64,000 nucleotides of DNA, taken from contig QJPP01001852.1 in NCBI GenBank assembly GCA_003996215.1, positions 186,001-250,000 of the forward strand, given 5' to 3'. Positions 21,026-33,395 of the stretch are shown here, piece by piece (the first letter of the stretch is position 1; the number at the start of each line of letters is the position of its first letter). The notes beneath the pieces were generated by a model. It saw only the letters and a list, made by a program, of their open reading frames with translations, was not told the DNA's origin and made no database searches. The translations under genes were made by a program, and so were the position numbers. The DNA comes from Jaltomata sinuosa (taxonomy: Eukaryota; Streptophyta; Magnoliopsida; Solanales; Solanaceae).

Positions 21026-21705
21026 ATTTAGAAGTACAAATAAAGTACTAATTTGAACATATTATATGTACAAATATGTAATAAACACATTAACACTACA
21101 AATAGTATCAATATGAATGAGAAATAAAATTCAAAAATAACATGCCTTTAAATTCGTTCATAATCGGCACAAAGTCTCAATCACACGCTCCACATGAATC
21201 TTCATTCACCTGCACAAAAATTAAAAAATTAATTAATAATGACTTATTTAGGTTTAATTTTATATTGATTGAAGAATGTCTAATAATTTTACAAAGACAA
21301 TAAATATATGAATGAGTGAAAAGTGGAAAAAGAGATCCTTGTGCCAAAAGAGGTATTGAAATATTGTACTATTTCATCTTATTCAAGAAGAATCAAACAA
21401 AGAAAGAAAGAAAAATTGAGAATAAATAAAGTAAAGTACTAATACTTCAAACTTCAAACCAATAAGACAACCTTTCAGTTGACAGGCTTTCAAGTATATG
21501 ATACGAACGCTGCTAACCAAGATTGTTTTATTAGTTTTTTTATAGATACTTTTCTAACCTAAAATAATTAAGATTTATATATAATAATTAAATAATAATT
21601 TGAGAAAATAAGTGAAAAGATAATTTTATCTATTACATAGAGTCTCTTAATAAATGATAAAAAGTTCAAATCACATTATAAGGTTCTTCACACTTTAATA
21701 TAATA

Positions 21706-21735
21706 CTAGTCTCTATAAACGTGCAGTTGCACGTT
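21706..21735 (-). mobile_element. Helitron-like 3' terminus with intact hairpin
   Basis: On the minus strand a perfect 7-bp stem AACGTGC/GCACGTT with a 4-base loop is followed by 8 bases and CTAG-T. It is the clearest of the four such ends here. Confidence 0.55.
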
Positions 21736-21987
21736 ATTTCCAGTCAATCTCAATTATAGTAAATACTATTAGATAATATTATTTGTATTTACAATATGAT
21801 TAAGTCACCATATATTTATTTTTTTCTTCTTTTCTCCATATAAAAAACATGTTACGACTAAGTTAATCTAATACGATTAAGTCACAATATATTTATTTTT
21901 TGTCATTTACAGATACAAAATGTTGAAAATCATAACTAAACAAAATTATATTACAAGAATATCAATTAGTTTTAAGAATACTTGTAA

Positions 21988-22343
21988 CCTGTTTGGCCAA
22001 GCATTTTGCTTTTGGAAAGCCAAAATGCTTATTATTTTTTTTTTAAATGAGGTGTTTAGTAAAGCTTTTAATTAGGAGAAAATAAGTGTTTTGGGGGAGT
22101 AGTAGAAGTTGTTTTTCAGAAGTTTAAAAAAATAGTTTTTTTAAAAGTACTTTTAAAAAAAATATAGTTAGAAACACCGTTTAAAAGTTTACCCAAACAC
22201 TAATTATTGTTCAAAAGTATTTTCTAAATTATTGGCGAAACACAAGTTACTTCTTACCAAACGTATATTTTTGAAAATCACTTTTATTAAAAAAAATACT
22301 TTTTAAAATAGTCTAGCTAGTTTTAAAAAATTGACAAAGCAGG
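21988..22343. mobile_element. Possible MITE (CCTGTTTGGCCAAG ends)
   Basis: The left end CCTGTTTGGCCAAGC and the reverse complement of the right end (CCTGCTTTGTCAA) form imperfect terminal inverted repeats around A/T-rich self-complementary DNA rich in AAAAGTACTTTTAAAA-like runs. GTTTGGCCAAGC repeats of this style are common in Solanaceae DNA. No clear target duplication was found. Confidence 0.4.
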
Positions 22344-22985
22344 CTATTAGTTATTCATTTTTTTAAAAATTAAGTTGATCATAAAAGTAAAATATAATAA
22401 TATTTTCTATTAAAATGTCAAGTATTTACATAAGAAAAAAACGTACATCCAAACAATCAATAAATAAGTATATATCAATTCACCAATTTGCACCCCATAA
22501 AGAATAAATTAACGTAATTGAATACACCAGAAAGAATAGATATAGGAAAAAAGAAATTCATGCTTTATCCTACAGAATGAAAATTGTCAATTTTATTGTG
22601 TGATTACACAAGATAGCCGTGAGGTCTTTTATAGATGATCAAAGAGGTTTTACGAATTTGATTCCAATATAAATTTACTTTTCTTAATAATTAGTATGAA
22701 AGAATTCATAGTCAACTAAGTCAAATTAAACGTGTTTAGTTTTAGCTAGAATTGTTATGCAATTTTAATCACTACGTTAAAATTAGTAAAAATAAATTAA
22801 TCTTTTAGCTAATATCCATTGATGTCACTGGTGTTTTAGTTTACACGTGATGTTTATGTTCTCGTGTTAATTTTCGGAATGATGTATGAAATATTAGCTA
22901 GCATTAAAAGATATCAAGCACACAAGGAAATTAGGAATGAAATATAAATTGCTATACTAATAGCTTACGTTACCTAAATTGAACC

Positions 22986-22990
22986 GAAAG
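22986..22990. repeat. Target-site duplication of element D (left)
   Basis: GAAAG, repeated at 41625-41629. Confidence 0.9.
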
Positions 22991-24514
22991 TGTCACGACC
23001 CGATTTCTCAGGTCATGATGGCACCTACAACCCCTCAGTAAGTGAACCAATCCCCGTAGCCCAGAACGATTAGTAATGGGCTACTACCTAACCAAAATGC
23101 ACAATAAGAAGAAATAGCAGAAGCAGAATGTAAAGGTAGACAAAGCGGAAGCAAAACCCGAATATATACATAAAGAAAACTTCACCAACCCCAAGACTTG
23201 GTATCTATAGTACAGAAGCTTCTAAGACGGTGAAAGTGCTAGAAGTAACAAAATACAATACAAGTTTGTCTCCGAAAGTACAAGGAGTAACAGATACAAA
23301 AGCTGAGATGTGGTAAAACCCGACCGCCAGGCGCTCACCCTAGTCTCGAATATCCAGAAAATCTGCACGAGTCTCCAATGCGATCAACGGCGAAAGCTCA
23401 ATTAATATCTGCACCAAAAAGTTCAGAAGTGTAGTATGAGCACCAAAACAACGGGTACTCAGTAGGTATCATCGACCGACTGAGCGCATATAAAATATAA
23501 AAGCAGTAACAAGCAGAATACAAGAAGGCAGTTACGAAAGCAAAGAAGAAGCACAAGGAAATTAGCACATGAGTAATCAACCAAAAGTTACAAGTAGAAC
23601 ATGCTAGCACAGAAGATATACATACACGGAAACACATGTGTAAAAAAGAAGGAAGGAAGCAACTGGGATCCTTGCAACAACTATATATATAAAGAGAATT
23701 TTAAAGAGATGGATGGTATACCGGTAACCTCAAAATAATGGGGAAGAAGGAAATAAAACCAACAGTCAAGCTAGAAATCTCATACTAACAGAAATAACCC
23801 CAAGATAACAAATACAAAGATAACATAGCCGTAAACAACTCATAAGTGAAGCATAAGATGGAATAACTAAGACAAAAGTATTCAGAACTACTACTCAAGC
23901 CAGGATAAGGTAGGAATCAAGAACCCCACAATAGGTCAGAAAGCTACATAATCAGCACCTCGGTAAGATGGGACCCACTAGCCCCTCAATAAACTCAACC
24001 CCAAAGATGGTGCCTCAACAGGCTAGAAACAGCTAATCCACCAGAACCAAAAGCCATGACGAACTCTAAATAAAGACAGGAGTAAATATAATCTACCTAC
24101 AGTCCCAACGGCCGCCCAAACAATCGAGGAACACAATCAAGTGAAAACAAACCCTCCGGCCGCCCATACAACTGGTGCGTACACTGAACACACATCAAAC
24201 AAGGGTGGAATCTGAGTAAATATGCATGATGATGATATGATGGAACCGGTAATAGTACATCTTTATGCACCTCCCCCGGCATACCCGTCGTACCAGCAGG
24301 AGGACCCATGGTGGGTGGTGTCCGCTATACCTCATCCTACACAGTATACCCCTCCTTCGGCATGCTCGGCCCTTTGGCTAGGTCCTAGAATGGCAGGGCT
24401 CATAGATATCCCTAACCACATACAGTAACGACCATGAAATCTCAGAGAATCAGAACCTCGAAGTACGTGCCCAGAATCAAATCGGGTCTAAAACAGTAGT
24501 AGTAATCTCAAAAG

Positions 24515-24590
24515 ACCCTCTTAAAGGGTGCCCGAAGTAATACTCGGGTCTAAATCAGTGATCAAAGTATCAGTAACCCTCTCAAAGGGT
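24515..24590 (-). repeat. ACCCT/AGGGT hairpin dimer in D LTR
   Basis: ACCCTCTTAAAGGGT and ACCCTCTCAAAGGGT lie 61 bases apart, each a short stem of ACCCT/AGGGT, within a repeated CGGGTCTAAA-containing module. Related dimers occur in the other D LTR and in F. Confidence 0.65.
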
Positions 24591-25338
24591 GCCCAGAGTG
24601 TGGCCGAGTCTAAAAATGTAGTAAATCAAGTCTAGTGCTCTGTCCGGCAAAGACTAGTATCCGTAATAAAATCAATTATGGTGCTCTTCCCGGTAGAGAC
24701 TAGTACAAGTAATTAAATCAGTGCGAAATCATCCAAAATCCCCTTTTCTATCATCAACCGTACCAAAAACGGGCCCCCGGGTCCATGCAAGTTTGGGAAA
24801 ACCGTCTATAGTGACTCGCAGCCAAAACAGAAGTAAAACATGCAGGGGAAAACCTTTTTCATGGATGATATACTCGCACACAAATATAAATTAGCCCAAT
24901 GGCTTACAACAATTCCTATCAGCCCTGCACCGGCCGAGCAGCTACTCAACAGACATAAACAGCCTAAAAGGATATCTCTATGTTCGGGACTCGCGGACAT
25001 TCCCAAATAACCCACCATCTATGTTCCAGAGTCAATACAAGGATGCACAGGACCACAAGAGTAATATACAATACTATGCAAATACTACAAACAGCATATG
25101 AAATAAATGGATGAACAAGGCGGACAAGGTCTGGGGTACCGACCTATAACAACCCACCCAAGGATGTTAATTAATGCAGTTATAACCTATATACGCAGAG
25201 TCTAGGTAGGGAAAGCCATAACCTACCTGTCGTCCGTCGAATAGCTATGGGAATGGCATCGTCCAGGATCTAACTGCTCCGGGAAGCTATAAATTGTAAA
25301 ACCACTATCAACATAATTATCTAGGCATTAATACGAGA

Positions 25339-25343
25339 CCAAT
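25339..25343. repeat. Target-site duplication of element E (left)
   Basis: CCAAT, against CCAAA at 32875-32879 (4 of 5 identical). Confidence 0.65.
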
Positions 25344-27826
25344 TGTAACAACCCAGAAATTCTAAGCCAAATCTGAACCGTTAAAGGTGTATGAGATATG
25401 AATTAGGGTCATAAAGAACCTCTAGCTCAAAGTTGAGTTATAAGCTTCTTTACCAATTGAGTTTTAGTGTTAGATTTTTCAAGGGTCAACTTCAAATGAT
25501 CATAACTACTAAAATATAAAGGATTAAGTGGCCTAGTACCCACAAATTTAAAGGTATTTGAATCTTCTTTCCAACGCCACCGACTGTGCCTTAATACGAG
25601 TCCGGAGTAAAGAGTTATCAGTGTTTTACTAAAGGGTGTATGTCTGTCAAAATGACAGACAACAACCACGAGAAGGTTCCACGAGTCGTGGAAGTTTCCA
25701 CGAGTCATGAAACCAACTCGTGGAAATCAGTTTTTTTTACCTGAAAACCACGAGGAGGTTCCACGAGTCATGGTAGTTTCCATGAGTCATGGAAGATTCC
25801 ATTCATCGTGAAACCAACTCATGGAAACTGTACTGAATCTTAAAAGTGGCCTGAAAACCACGAGAAGGTTCCACGAGTCATGGAAGCCTCCACGGGTCGT
25901 GAAACCAACTCGTGGAAACCATTCAGAGACCTGAAACTTCATCCAAGAACCACGAACCCTTTCCACGAACCGTGATCCATTCTACGGGTTGTGATTCATG
26001 TCCGTAGAAGTGAAGCTGCAACTTAAATTTCCAGCCTGAGTTCTACGACTCCAGACGATGATTCGTCATTCAAACCATGACTCGTAGACTGAGTCGTGGT
26101 CACTGTAAGTTGACCATTTTCCAGCTTTTTCCCAATTAATTCCTAGGGGTATTTTGGTTATTTTCCACCCTATTATGTATTAAGTGAAGTTGTTTTGAAT
26201 GCTTTTAGAAGGGTTTTCACCCATATTACCCTAAGTCCCTCTTAAGTTCATCATTCTTCACTCGAAGAGGAATATTTCTCTCAAGCTCAAGTCTCCAAGC
26301 TCCAAGTCAAGTCTCTAAATCTTTTCCATTGAAGTGGGTAATCTTCCACCAAGGTATGTTGGCTTTTAACAATGGGTTCCTTTCACCCTTGTGCCCAAAA
26401 TCCCCAAGTCTTAATTTGAATTATGAAGTTATGAATTAGTGTTTTGATCTAAAATTGGGGAAAGTTTATGAAATCAGTTTCTATGTTCAAATTTCTGGTT
26501 TTCTATTGATTACCCATGATTTAATTATGATTCTCTTGTTGATTTTAAAAGCCTAAGCATGAAATTTAATTTTTAGCAGAAACCCATGAATTTGCATGTT
26601 TTCAAGAGAATGTAGGCACGATTAGATATCATGGTCATTATGTAATTATGAAGTTGCATGCCTAGTTCTTATGATTCTATGAAAACATATGTTTTATGAA
26701 AATTGAACTAGAGCTATGCAAAATTTTACAAGTCATGAAGTATGCAAGTTTTTCCATGATATGAAATATGATGCAAGGCAAGACACCCGATGTTCCATCA
26801 CTACTCATGAGCTATTTTCTAAACTAAAACTCATGAGTAGTATAACGATCCGGGGTATGAACAAGTTGGCATTAGATATGTCGCATGTATATGAGCTTAT
26901 GTTATTATTATGTTTTGGGAGTAGTATTTAGCACCGAGAGACGAGGGTTCAAACAACCCAAGTCCAAAACTGCGTTGCCACCGTAGGTTTCCCGTGTTGA
27001 GGCTTATTATGACAGGATCCTGGTATGAAATGGTTCTAACCTTGGCCGGTTAGGACAACTCTTTCAGTGTGGGTGCAAGACACTGAACTCTATGTAGCTC
27101 AGCATGGTTTAATGTCGGTTAAGAGAAACTCCCACATAAATAGTTTATGCTTTAAAAATGTATTGACTCTTTGCTTTCAGATTTCAAACTTACTACTTAT
27201 GATTATGTTTTTAGCTTATGATATTGAATTGAGTCATTACATTTCAGATCTTACTATTACCACATAATTTCAGCTTCAAGGATGATGTAAGCATATTTTA
27301 TCACAAATTATGCATGATCTCAGTTTTAAACAGGCTTTCAAGTATATTTTTATCATGACCTATGCATATCCCACATACTCGATACATCCTATAGTACTGA
27401 TCGCATACTTGTTTGTGTTGCATCATTTGATGATGCAGATTCAGGTGTTCCTTCTCAGACTCGTGGCTAGAGCATCCAGGCCACTTTCTGTCAGCTATTG
27501 GTGAGTCCTCTTAGATCGAGGACTAGTTATGTTCTTAGATAGTGTTACCTATTATATTTTTTTCGCACTTCAAGTTAGCTAGGGTCTTGTCCTAGCGACT
27601 CCTTATGTCATGTAGAGGTTTTTCAGACATAGACAGTGTTCGAGTCTCTTTCTGGATTTTATGTTTCCGATTGACTTGATTACCTATGTATATGATTCCA
27701 GATTTATCTATTATAATTCCGCTAACCTTTTGTTATGCTTGAGAATGCTATGACCAAGGGTTAGCTTGGGGCACTTGTGGTCCCGAGTCCCATGTTACGT
27801 CTAGGGGGTAACCTCGGGGTGTGACA
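25344..27826 (+). repeat. Element E 5' LTR
   Basis: Aligns with 30371-32874. Relative to the 3' LTR it lacks about 90 bases after GAACCGTT near 25381. It contains the CACGAGTCGTGG cluster and a donor-like AAG/GTATGT at 26354. Confidence 0.93.
25665..26105. repeat. CCACGAGTCGTGG inverted-repeat cluster in E 5' LTR
   Basis: Some fifteen or more copies of CCACGAG, CTCGTGG, GAGTCGTGG and degenerate forms (GAGTCATGG, CACGGGTCGTG) over about 440 bases, often as GGTTCCACGAGTCGTGGAAG units. The homologous cluster in the 3' LTR has fewer units. Confidence 0.88.
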
Positions 27827-27830
27827 AACT

Positions 27831-27842
27831 TGGTATCAGAGC
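27831..27842 (+). promoter_or_regulatory. Element E primer-binding site (tRNA-iMet)
   Basis: TGGTATCAGAGC, four bases after the 5' LTR. Confidence 0.93.
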
Positions 27843-28366
27843 CTCAGGTTTAAGAGTCCTAGGGTGTCTGAAAGCCGCATCAAGTAGAGTCCCTTTTATG
27901 GGTGTGAAGCACGCCACACTTATGAGAGAGAGGCTACGAGGTGTCTTAGAAAAAACTTCACTTCTTTCATGATCAATATCGTGCGATAGAGTTTAACTCT
28001 ATTTATTCTCCAAATTTATGTGTTGTCCCAATTCCACCTGCTTTACCTCATATTTGTGGTGCCATAAGTAGTAAATCTCAGATTATCTTTTAGAGAGGTG
28101 CTCTCAGATCCTCTTTCAGAACCTTTTTACTAATTATTCTGTAAGAGGGGAAAATGTGTACCTAGATCCTTGGGTAGTGTTTCCACTCGACAGAAGTTGT
28201 ATTGTAAGTCATTAGTAGTAGAATGAACCTAGAGCCAGAAATATGAAGTCAGAAGGATGGTAGCCTAGATGAGGAAATTATAGTTTTGTGGTATTTTCTG
28301 GTAGGCTTGGTAGAGTGTATGTAAGAGTTTAAGTGATGAGTTGCAGCAAGTGTAAATGTGTAGGCA

Positions 28367-28413
<47 letters not shown>

Positions 28414-30335
28414 TTAGAGAAGGATGGGCAGTTTTGAGCCTCTCGGTATAGGTTTTAACGCATTTGATTTGGTAAGTAGTAGAAAGAGAGAGCTTTGGGA
28501 GTTAGAACCATGTAAGCTTGACATGTCTTTGTAAGGTATAGGTTGGAAGTTATTGAGTGTGATATGTACAACCCTTATATGAGATAGAAAGGTTGATGCC
28601 AAGATATTTAGGTAAGGGTGATCCTTAGACTATAGAAGGTGGTGTATATTCAGATTAACTCCTAGAGTAATGTTTGCTCTGTTAGATTAAAAGGATTATA
28701 GTTCCATTTATAGGTTAGCGAGAGGTCCACATACTTAGAACGTAGCATGAATCTAAGGGGGAGATGGTGAGATGTAGAATCAGTCAGATTTTGGAGACTC
28801 GGGTAGTGATGCTAATGGGTGTCAAATAAAGTTAGGAGAGATGCAGGGACTTATTTCTATCCTAGCACCTTAAGTATACTTCCCTCATTACTACACCCCA
28901 TTCATGTCATGTATTCCAGTGCCATGTTCTTAATTCAAATTCATGGACTTCATACAGATTCAGGTCCATACTCAACTCCCAAAACAAATAGAAATTGCTC
29001 CAGACAGAATTCCAATCTTACTCTATGATTCTATGAATTCCAGCTTTACACCATGATACTTGTCATATATGAAAGCTCATGTCTTACACTATGCTCAGTC
29101 TACATACTCAGTTCTCAAGATATTCCTTAATGGCTAATGAAATCATGTTACATCATATATATGCTCATACCAGATTTCTCTAATAATTCATGCTTGTGAT
29201 ATCCTTATTCTAACCATGCTTTGTGTGTCTAGGATGTGAGACACTCATGCCATTTTCACTTGACTTCTCAAACCCCACCTTGGGTGGATAGATCAAACTA
29301 AGTATAAGTCAAGACCAATCAGTATTCCTTCATTCGTGATGCTCATGCTCCCACTCTATTCTCTCAGTGATCTTGGCTTGTGTTTTCATAGTTGGTAGTA
29401 GAGGAAGCTAAGTAGTAGCCTGGATAGGAAGTAGCAGGTTGTAAGCATGGAAGAAAAGTTAGGTGAGGATTATTCATGTGAAATAGTTAGATGAGGATTT
29501 TTGGTATGTCTTTTTGTAAAAGTTCTTCAAGTTACATCTCCTAGATATGCTAGGAAGAGAGGAGAAGTCATGAATAGTATGAGCTACAAACCATAGGGTG
29601 ATCATAGTGATAGGCTTAAAAGTCATGATGAAATAAATATAGGCTTTTGCTTTGTGTACCTAGTGACCCATTGATTAGAGCTCAAACTTATTTGATTTTC
29701 GTGATAAGGAGGAATATCATTCTTGGGAGGTAATTCTGGATGTAAGAGATTTAGTCAAGTTAGACTCAGACCTTAGTATTCAGAGGAGTTAGTGTAGTTG
29801 AAAGGTGTTTCTAAGCTTAAGAGTTATCAACCATAGTGATTAAGGCAAGAATAGCCCTTTCTTACTCCTAGCCCAGGGTGCCCATATCTTAGGTCTAGTA
29901 ACTTCAGCTTGCAGGAATACTAGACTCCTCATATCAGATTAGTTTAGACCTATTGATAATCATTCCTAAGGTTAGAAGGCCCTACCTTCAGTTTAGTCCA
30001 AGGTAGTAAGTTCATTTTAAAAGGGCATGGTTTTCTTATATAGTTACCCCTCTCAGTTTGACGTTCTTTTTAGTTATCTATGATTTCTAAGAATGCGCTT
30101 GTTCCTTATGAGTTTCAGCTGAGACACTACTCTTAATACAGATCAGTCATTATGTTAGCCATTCAGTTTCATACACCATCAATTGTTCTCATGCCCTCAG
30201 TATGCTTACATGCCTCATGAATTCAGCTCAGTTTATAATTCAGTCAAGAGAATAGCTATCATGTAAATACTTTAGCTTTTAAAACTCAATTGATGGGATT
30301 TCAACCCTTCCCCCCCACTCTCAACATAGAAGTCT
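27843..30335 (+). other. Element E internal non-coding region
   Basis: About 2.5 kb between primer site and 3' hairpin with no recognisable gag, protease, RT, RNase H or integrase motif. The first bases (agagcctcagg, gagaggcta) read like the leader of Del/Tekay-type elements. An AT microsatellite lies at 28369-28410. Confidence 0.7.
28369..28410. repeat. (AT)n microsatellite
   Basis: An uninterrupted AT dinucleotide run inside element E. Confidence 0.95.
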
Positions 30336-30353
30336 TCATTCGAGGACGAATGA
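30336..30353 (+). promoter_or_regulatory. Hairpin upstream of E 3' LTR
   Basis: TCATTCG-AGGA-CGAATGA, a perfect 7-pair stem with a 4-base loop. It ends exactly 17 bases before the 3' LTR; the 17 bases contain the purine tract AAGGGGGAGA. Confidence 0.75.
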
Positions 30354-30370
30354 TCCCAAGGGGGAGATAT

Positions 30371-32874
30371 TGTAACACCCCAGAAATTCTAAGCCAAATC
30401 TGAACCGTTCTTCATGTGTTGTTAGATTCGAACTAGATAAATTTTCTATGTATCTAATTATTAAGATTTATTCTAAAGTTTTAAAGGTGTATTAGATATA
30501 AATTAGGGTCATAAAGAACCTCTAGCTCAAAGTTGAGTTAAAAGCTTCCTTACCGATTGAGTTTTAGTGTTAGATTTTTCAAGGGTCAAGTTCAAACGGT
30601 CATAACTCCTAAAATATAAATATTTAGGTGGAATAGTACCCGCCAAATTAAAGGTCTTTGAATATTATTTCCAACGCCACTGACCTTGCCTTAATATGAG
30701 TCTGGAGTAAAAAGTTATCAGTGTTTTACTAAAGGGTGTATGTCTGTCAAAATGACAGACAGCAACCACGAGAAGGTTCCACGAGTCGTGAAACCAACTC
30801 GTGGAAATCAATTTTTCTACATGAAAACCACAAAGAGGTTCCATGAGTCGTGGAAGTTTCCACGGATCATGAAACCAACTCGTGGAAACTGTCTTGAAGC
30901 TTAAAAGTGGCCTGAAAATCACGAGAAGGTTCTACGAGTCGTGGAAGCTTCCACGGGTCGTGAAACCAACTCGTGGAAACCATTCAGAGACCTGAAACTT
31001 CACCCAAAAACCACAAACCCTTTTCACAAACCATGATCCATTCTACAGGTCGTGATTCATGTCCGTAAAAGTGAAGCTGCAACTTGAATTTCCAGCCTTA
31101 GTTCTACGACTCCAGACGATGATTCGTCATCCAAACCACGACTCGTAGACTGAGTCGAAGTCACTGTAAGTTGACCATTTTCCAGCTTTTTCCCAATTAA
31201 TTCCTAGTGGTATTTTGGTCATTTTCCACCCTATTATGTATTAAGTGAAGTCATTTTGACTACTTTTAGAAGGTTTTTCACCCATATTACCCTAAGTCCC
31301 TCTTAAGTTCATCATTCTTCACTCAAAGAGGAAAATTTCTCTCAAGCTCAAGTCTCCAAGCTCCAAGTCAAGTCTCCAAATCTTTTCCATTGAAATGGGT
31401 AATCTTCCACCAAGGTATGTGGGCTTTTAACAATAGGTTCCTTTCACCCTTGTGCCCAAAATCCCCAAGTCTTAATTTGAATTATGAAGTTATGAATTAG
31501 GGGTTTGAGCTAAAATTGGGGAAAGTTAATGAAATTAGTTTCTATATTTAAATTTATGGTTTTCTATTGATTACCCATGATTTAATTATGATTCTCTTGT
31601 TGATTTTAAAAGCCCAAGCATGAAAGTTGATTTCTAGCATAAACCCATGAATTTGCATGTTTTCAAGAGAATGTAGGCACGATTGGATATCATGGCCATT
31701 ATGTAATTATGAAGTTGCATGCCTAGTTCTTATGATTCTATGAAAACATATATTTTATGAAAATTGAACTAGAGCTATGCAAAATTTTACAAGTCATGAA
31801 GTATGCAAGTTTTTCCATGATATGAAATATGATGCAAGGTAAGACACCCGATGTTCCATCACTACTCATGAGCTATTTTCTAAACTAAAACTCATGAGTA
31901 GTATGACGATCCGGGGTATGAACAAGTTGGCATTAGAAATGTCGCTTGTATATGAGCTTATATTATTATTATGTTTTGGGAGTAGTATTTAGCACCGACA
32001 GATGAGGGTTCAGACAACCCAAGTCCAAAACTATGTGGCCACCGTAGTTTGCGTGTGTTGAGTCTTATTATGACAGGATCCTGGTACGAAATGGTTCTAA
32101 CCTTGGCCGATTAGGACAACTCCTTCAGTGTGGGTGCAAGACACTGAACTCCATATAGCTCAGCATGGTTTAATATCGGTTAAGAGAAACTTCCACAGTA
32201 ATAGTTTATACTTTAAAAATGTATTGACTCTTTGCTTTCAGATTTCAGACTTACTACTTATGATTATGTTTTTAGCTTATGATATTGCATTGAGTCATTA
32301 CATTTCAGATTTTACTATTACCATATGATTTCAGCTTCAAGTATGATTTAAGCATGTTTTATCACAAATTATTCATGATCTCAATTTTAAACAGGCTTTC
32401 AAGTATATGTTTATCATGAGCTATGCATATCCCACATAGTCGGTACATCCTATAGTACTGATCGCAAACTTCTTTGTGATGCATCCTTTGATGATGCAGA
32501 TTCAGGTGTTCCTTCTCAGACCCGTGGCTAGAGCTTCCAGGCCACTTTATGTCAGCTGTTGGTGAGTCCTCTTAGATTGAGGACTAGTTATGTTCTTAGT
32601 CAGTGTTAGCTATTATCTTCAAGTTAGCTAGGGTGTTGTCCTAGCAACTCCTTATGTCATGTTGAGGCTTTTCAGACATAGACAGTGTTCGAGTCTCTTT
32701 CTAGATTTTATGTTTCAATTGACTTGATTACCTATGTATATGATTCCATATTTATCTATTATGTTTCCGCTTACCTTTTTTTATGCTTGAGAATGCTATG
32801 ACCAAGGGTTAGCTTGGGGCACTTGTGGTCCCAAGTCCCGTGTTATGTCTAGGGGGTAACCTCGGGGCATGACA
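30371..32874 (+). repeat. Element E 3' LTR
   Basis: Starts TGTAACACCCCAG and ends GGCATGACA. Its motif cluster spans about 30765-31165 with at least one unit fewer than the 5' copy near its start. A donor-like AAG/GTATGT lies at 31415. Confidence 0.93.
30765..31165. repeat. CCACGAGTCGTGG cluster in E 3' LTR
   Basis: Same motif family as 25665-26105. A unit present there between the first GAGTCGTGG and AACCAACTCGTGG is missing here. Confidence 0.85.
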
Positions 32875-33274
32875 CCAAAGATACCCATAATGCTATAAAT
32901 AAAATCGGGTCAAAATCCAGGTCACAAGCGGGCCCATGGGCCTCACAACCCGAAACCAGAAACGATAACACCACGGTGTTCCCCATGTTCCCGAGAGAAC
33001 ATGCTCAAAATTTGAGCTGAAATGAACCACGGGAAGGGGTCAAAACAGCCCCAAGAATCAAGAATTTAAAGGGGAGAATTTATGGGGTTTTATTGGACTT
33101 TAAGCAAGAAACTTACCAATTTACGAGGACAATAAACTAGCTCGGACTAGCAACAAATATTCCTCCAGGCAAAGGGGACGAGAAGGTGAAAATTTGGTGA
33201 AATTTGGAGTAACAATGGAGGAATTATCGAGGTTGGAAGATGATGTGAAGGGCTGGAAATTAGGCTGCCAACAA

Positions 33275-33281
33275 CTTTATA
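33275..33281 (-). promoter_or_regulatory. TATA box of D 3' LTR
   Basis: Minus-strand TATAAAG, present also at 40815-40821. Confidence 0.55.
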
Positions 33282-33289
33282 AGTTGGCC

Positions 33290-33395
33290 AGCCATGGCGC
33301 AAGGGTGGCCCATGGGCGCAGGGGCGCTGGCATGGGTGCAAGGGCGGCCATGGGTACGCAGGCGCGGCCCAAGCGGCGCCCTGGCGCCACACCAG
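33290..33395. repeat. GGCGC-rich motif cluster in D 3' LTR
   Basis: Repeated GGCGCAGGGGCGC, GGGCGGCC and GGCGCC motifs over about 100 bases, strongly GC-rich against the surroundings and just upstream (minus strand) of the TATA box. The 5' LTR cluster has the same motifs in a different order. Confidence 0.75.

Larger units (their letters stand above)
21031..22990. other. AT-rich non-coding stretch with Helitron and MITE-like repeats
   Basis: No coding region was seen. It contains a Helitron-like 3' end at 21706 and a possible inverted-repeat element at 21988-22343. The rest is AT-rich with no recognisable structure. The right limit is element D. Confidence 0.6.
22991..25343 (-). repeat. Element D 3' LTR, distal part (left of E)
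   Basis: Starts TGTCACGACCC on the plus strand and aligns with the left two-thirds of 38068-41624. It is interrupted at CGAGACC by element E and resumes at 32875. Confidence 0.93.
25344..32874 (+). mobile_element. Element E: non-coding LTR retrotransposon nested in D
   Basis: LTRs 25344-27826 and 30371-32874 (about 2.5 kb each; TGTAACA to TGACA) flank a 2.5-kb internal region with an initiator-Met primer site and a hairpin plus purine tract at the 3' end. No gag or pol domain was recognised in any frame, so it depends on proteins made elsewhere (large non-autonomous type). It interrupts the D 3' LTR with an imperfect 5-bp duplication, so it arrived after D. Confidence 0.92.

Noticed and set aside
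24222..24428. Pro-rich open frames in D and F LTRs (24222, 39156, 47460, 55352)
   Set aside because: They recur because the LTR block recurs. Reading strand and frame differ between copies, with no sign of protein-level conservation.
25665..26105. Regular short repeats that could suggest a CRISPR-like array
   Set aside because: Units are degenerate, unevenly spaced, in both orientations, and lie in a plant LTR with a homologous partner 5 kb away. There is no cas gene.
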